Assembly (NCBI GenBank): GCA_023398345.1
Contig: JAEWSK010000308.1
Coordinates: 1-6,483, forward strand
Direction of reading: 5' to 3'
Length of the DNA stretch: 6,483 nucleotides
Origin: Armatimonadota bacterium
GTDB lineage: Bacteria; Armatimonadota; UBA5829
Positions within the stretch are counted from its first letter, which is position 1, and every line of letters starts with the position of its first letter. Below, piece by piece: positions 6,202 through 6,483 of the stretch. The translations under genes were made by a program, and so were the position numbers. The notes under the pieces are model-generated. The model was not told the DNA's origin and searched no databases. It saw only the letters and a list, made by a program, of their open reading frames with translations.

Positions 6202-6483
6202 CTAGGTAGCATCTATATTTCGACCATATACAGTCAGCGTAAGATCAAATGAAATATTGTCGCTGTCGCTGTTTGATGAGCCCTGCAGCAAAAAGGAGTC
6301 CATTTGCGCGGGAATTTCCGGCCTGCGCAGCTTATTGAGCAAGCTGACTACGCGGGAGTAGTTGCCGTCACCTTCAACGCGCACTTTAACCGCGTTCCAT
6401 TTTCCCAAGCTGGTATTGTCGATTTTTACATCATTGGCCATCGGCGCGCCTTGGGGAGTGATAGATTCGACTCGCACCCCAAG
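6202..6483 (-). CDS. PilO/GspM-like assembly protein, C-terminal part (5' end beyond window)
   Basis: The minus-strand frame is open from the window edge to a TAG at 6202-6204, giving 93 C-terminal residues; the true start lies outside. The visible part has the pattern of the PilO periplasmic ferredoxin-like domain: an opening strand LGVRVESITPQG, a polar turn, a strand AVKVRVEGDG leading into the helix YSRVVSLLNKLRRP, and two closing strands around FLLQGSS and ISFDLTLTVYGR. In PilO the V.G.Y..l..FL..L segment followed by a Y-ending last strand is typical. PilO pairs with PilN in the inner membrane and links the platform to PilP and the secretin. Its position, 26 bp before the ATG of the GspC/PilP-like gene, fits that job. 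A GspM or another PilO-fold protein is possible, since the fold is shared and the N-terminal membrane helix is not visible. Confidence 0.72.
   Translation of the reverse strand, partial: LGVRVESITPQGAPMANDVKIDNTSLGKWNAVKVRVEGDGNYSRVVSLLNKLRRPEIPAQMDSFLLQGSSNSDSDNISFDLTLTVYGRNIDAT

Noticed and set aside
1..6483. tRNA or rRNA genes, CRISPR arrays, insertion sequences or attachment sites.
   Set aside because: Coding frames fill nearly the whole window. No spaced direct repeats, transposase motifs or cloverleaf-like segments were seen.

Overview
The window is one uninterrupted minus-strand gene cluster for a type II secretion (T2SS) / type IV pilus (T4P)-like machine, so transcription runs from base 6483 towards base 1. 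Both window edges cut through a gene. In transcription order it holds: the C-terminus of a PilO/GspM-like inner-membrane assembly protein (partial), a GspC/PilP-like inner-membrane connector, a short GspD/PilQ-like outer-membrane secretin, a GspE/PilB assembly ATPase, a GspF/PilC polytopic platform protein, a GspG-like major pseudopilin, a GspI/PilV-like minor pseudopilin, and the N-terminal part of a third FTLVE-type (GspJ/PilW-like) minor pseudopilin. Spacings are tight: two overlaps of 23 and 26 bp and gaps of 4 to 56 bp. This fits a single operon, and no gene-free stretch exceeds 60 bp.

From what is known of these families, the parts should assemble as follows. The ATPase in the cytoplasm drives the inner-membrane platform protein GspF. 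The platform adds GspG subunits to a short periplasmic pseudopilus that is primed or capped by the I/J minor pseudopilins. PilO-like and GspC-like bitopic proteins link the platform to the secretin pore in the outer membrane. The order C-D-E-F-G-I-J matches the classical gsp order with gspH missing, and the connector is a membrane-anchored GspC-type protein rather than a PilP lipoprotein. The upstream neighbour, however, looks like PilO, which suggests a PilMNO-style platform feeding a Gsp-ordered operon. No retraction ATPase (PilT) and no prepilin peptidase are in the window. I favour a T2SS-like secretion system over a retractile pilus, but the window alone cannot settle this.

The secretin implies a diderm bacterium. 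Base composition is roughly balanced. The short secretin, the PDZ-less GspC, the hybrid gene order and the divergent GspG tail do not look like the standard proteobacterial versions. A non-proteobacterial phylum (for example Armatimonadota or another environmental lineage) is a guess only.

The machine itself is a known type. The details most worth a second look are an ATPase N-terminal domain that keeps the tandem 24-residue MshEN spacing but has lost the key Arg residues, a minimal secretin with a polyserine loop encoded by mixed codons and a TTG start, and the hybrid composition of the assembly platform.
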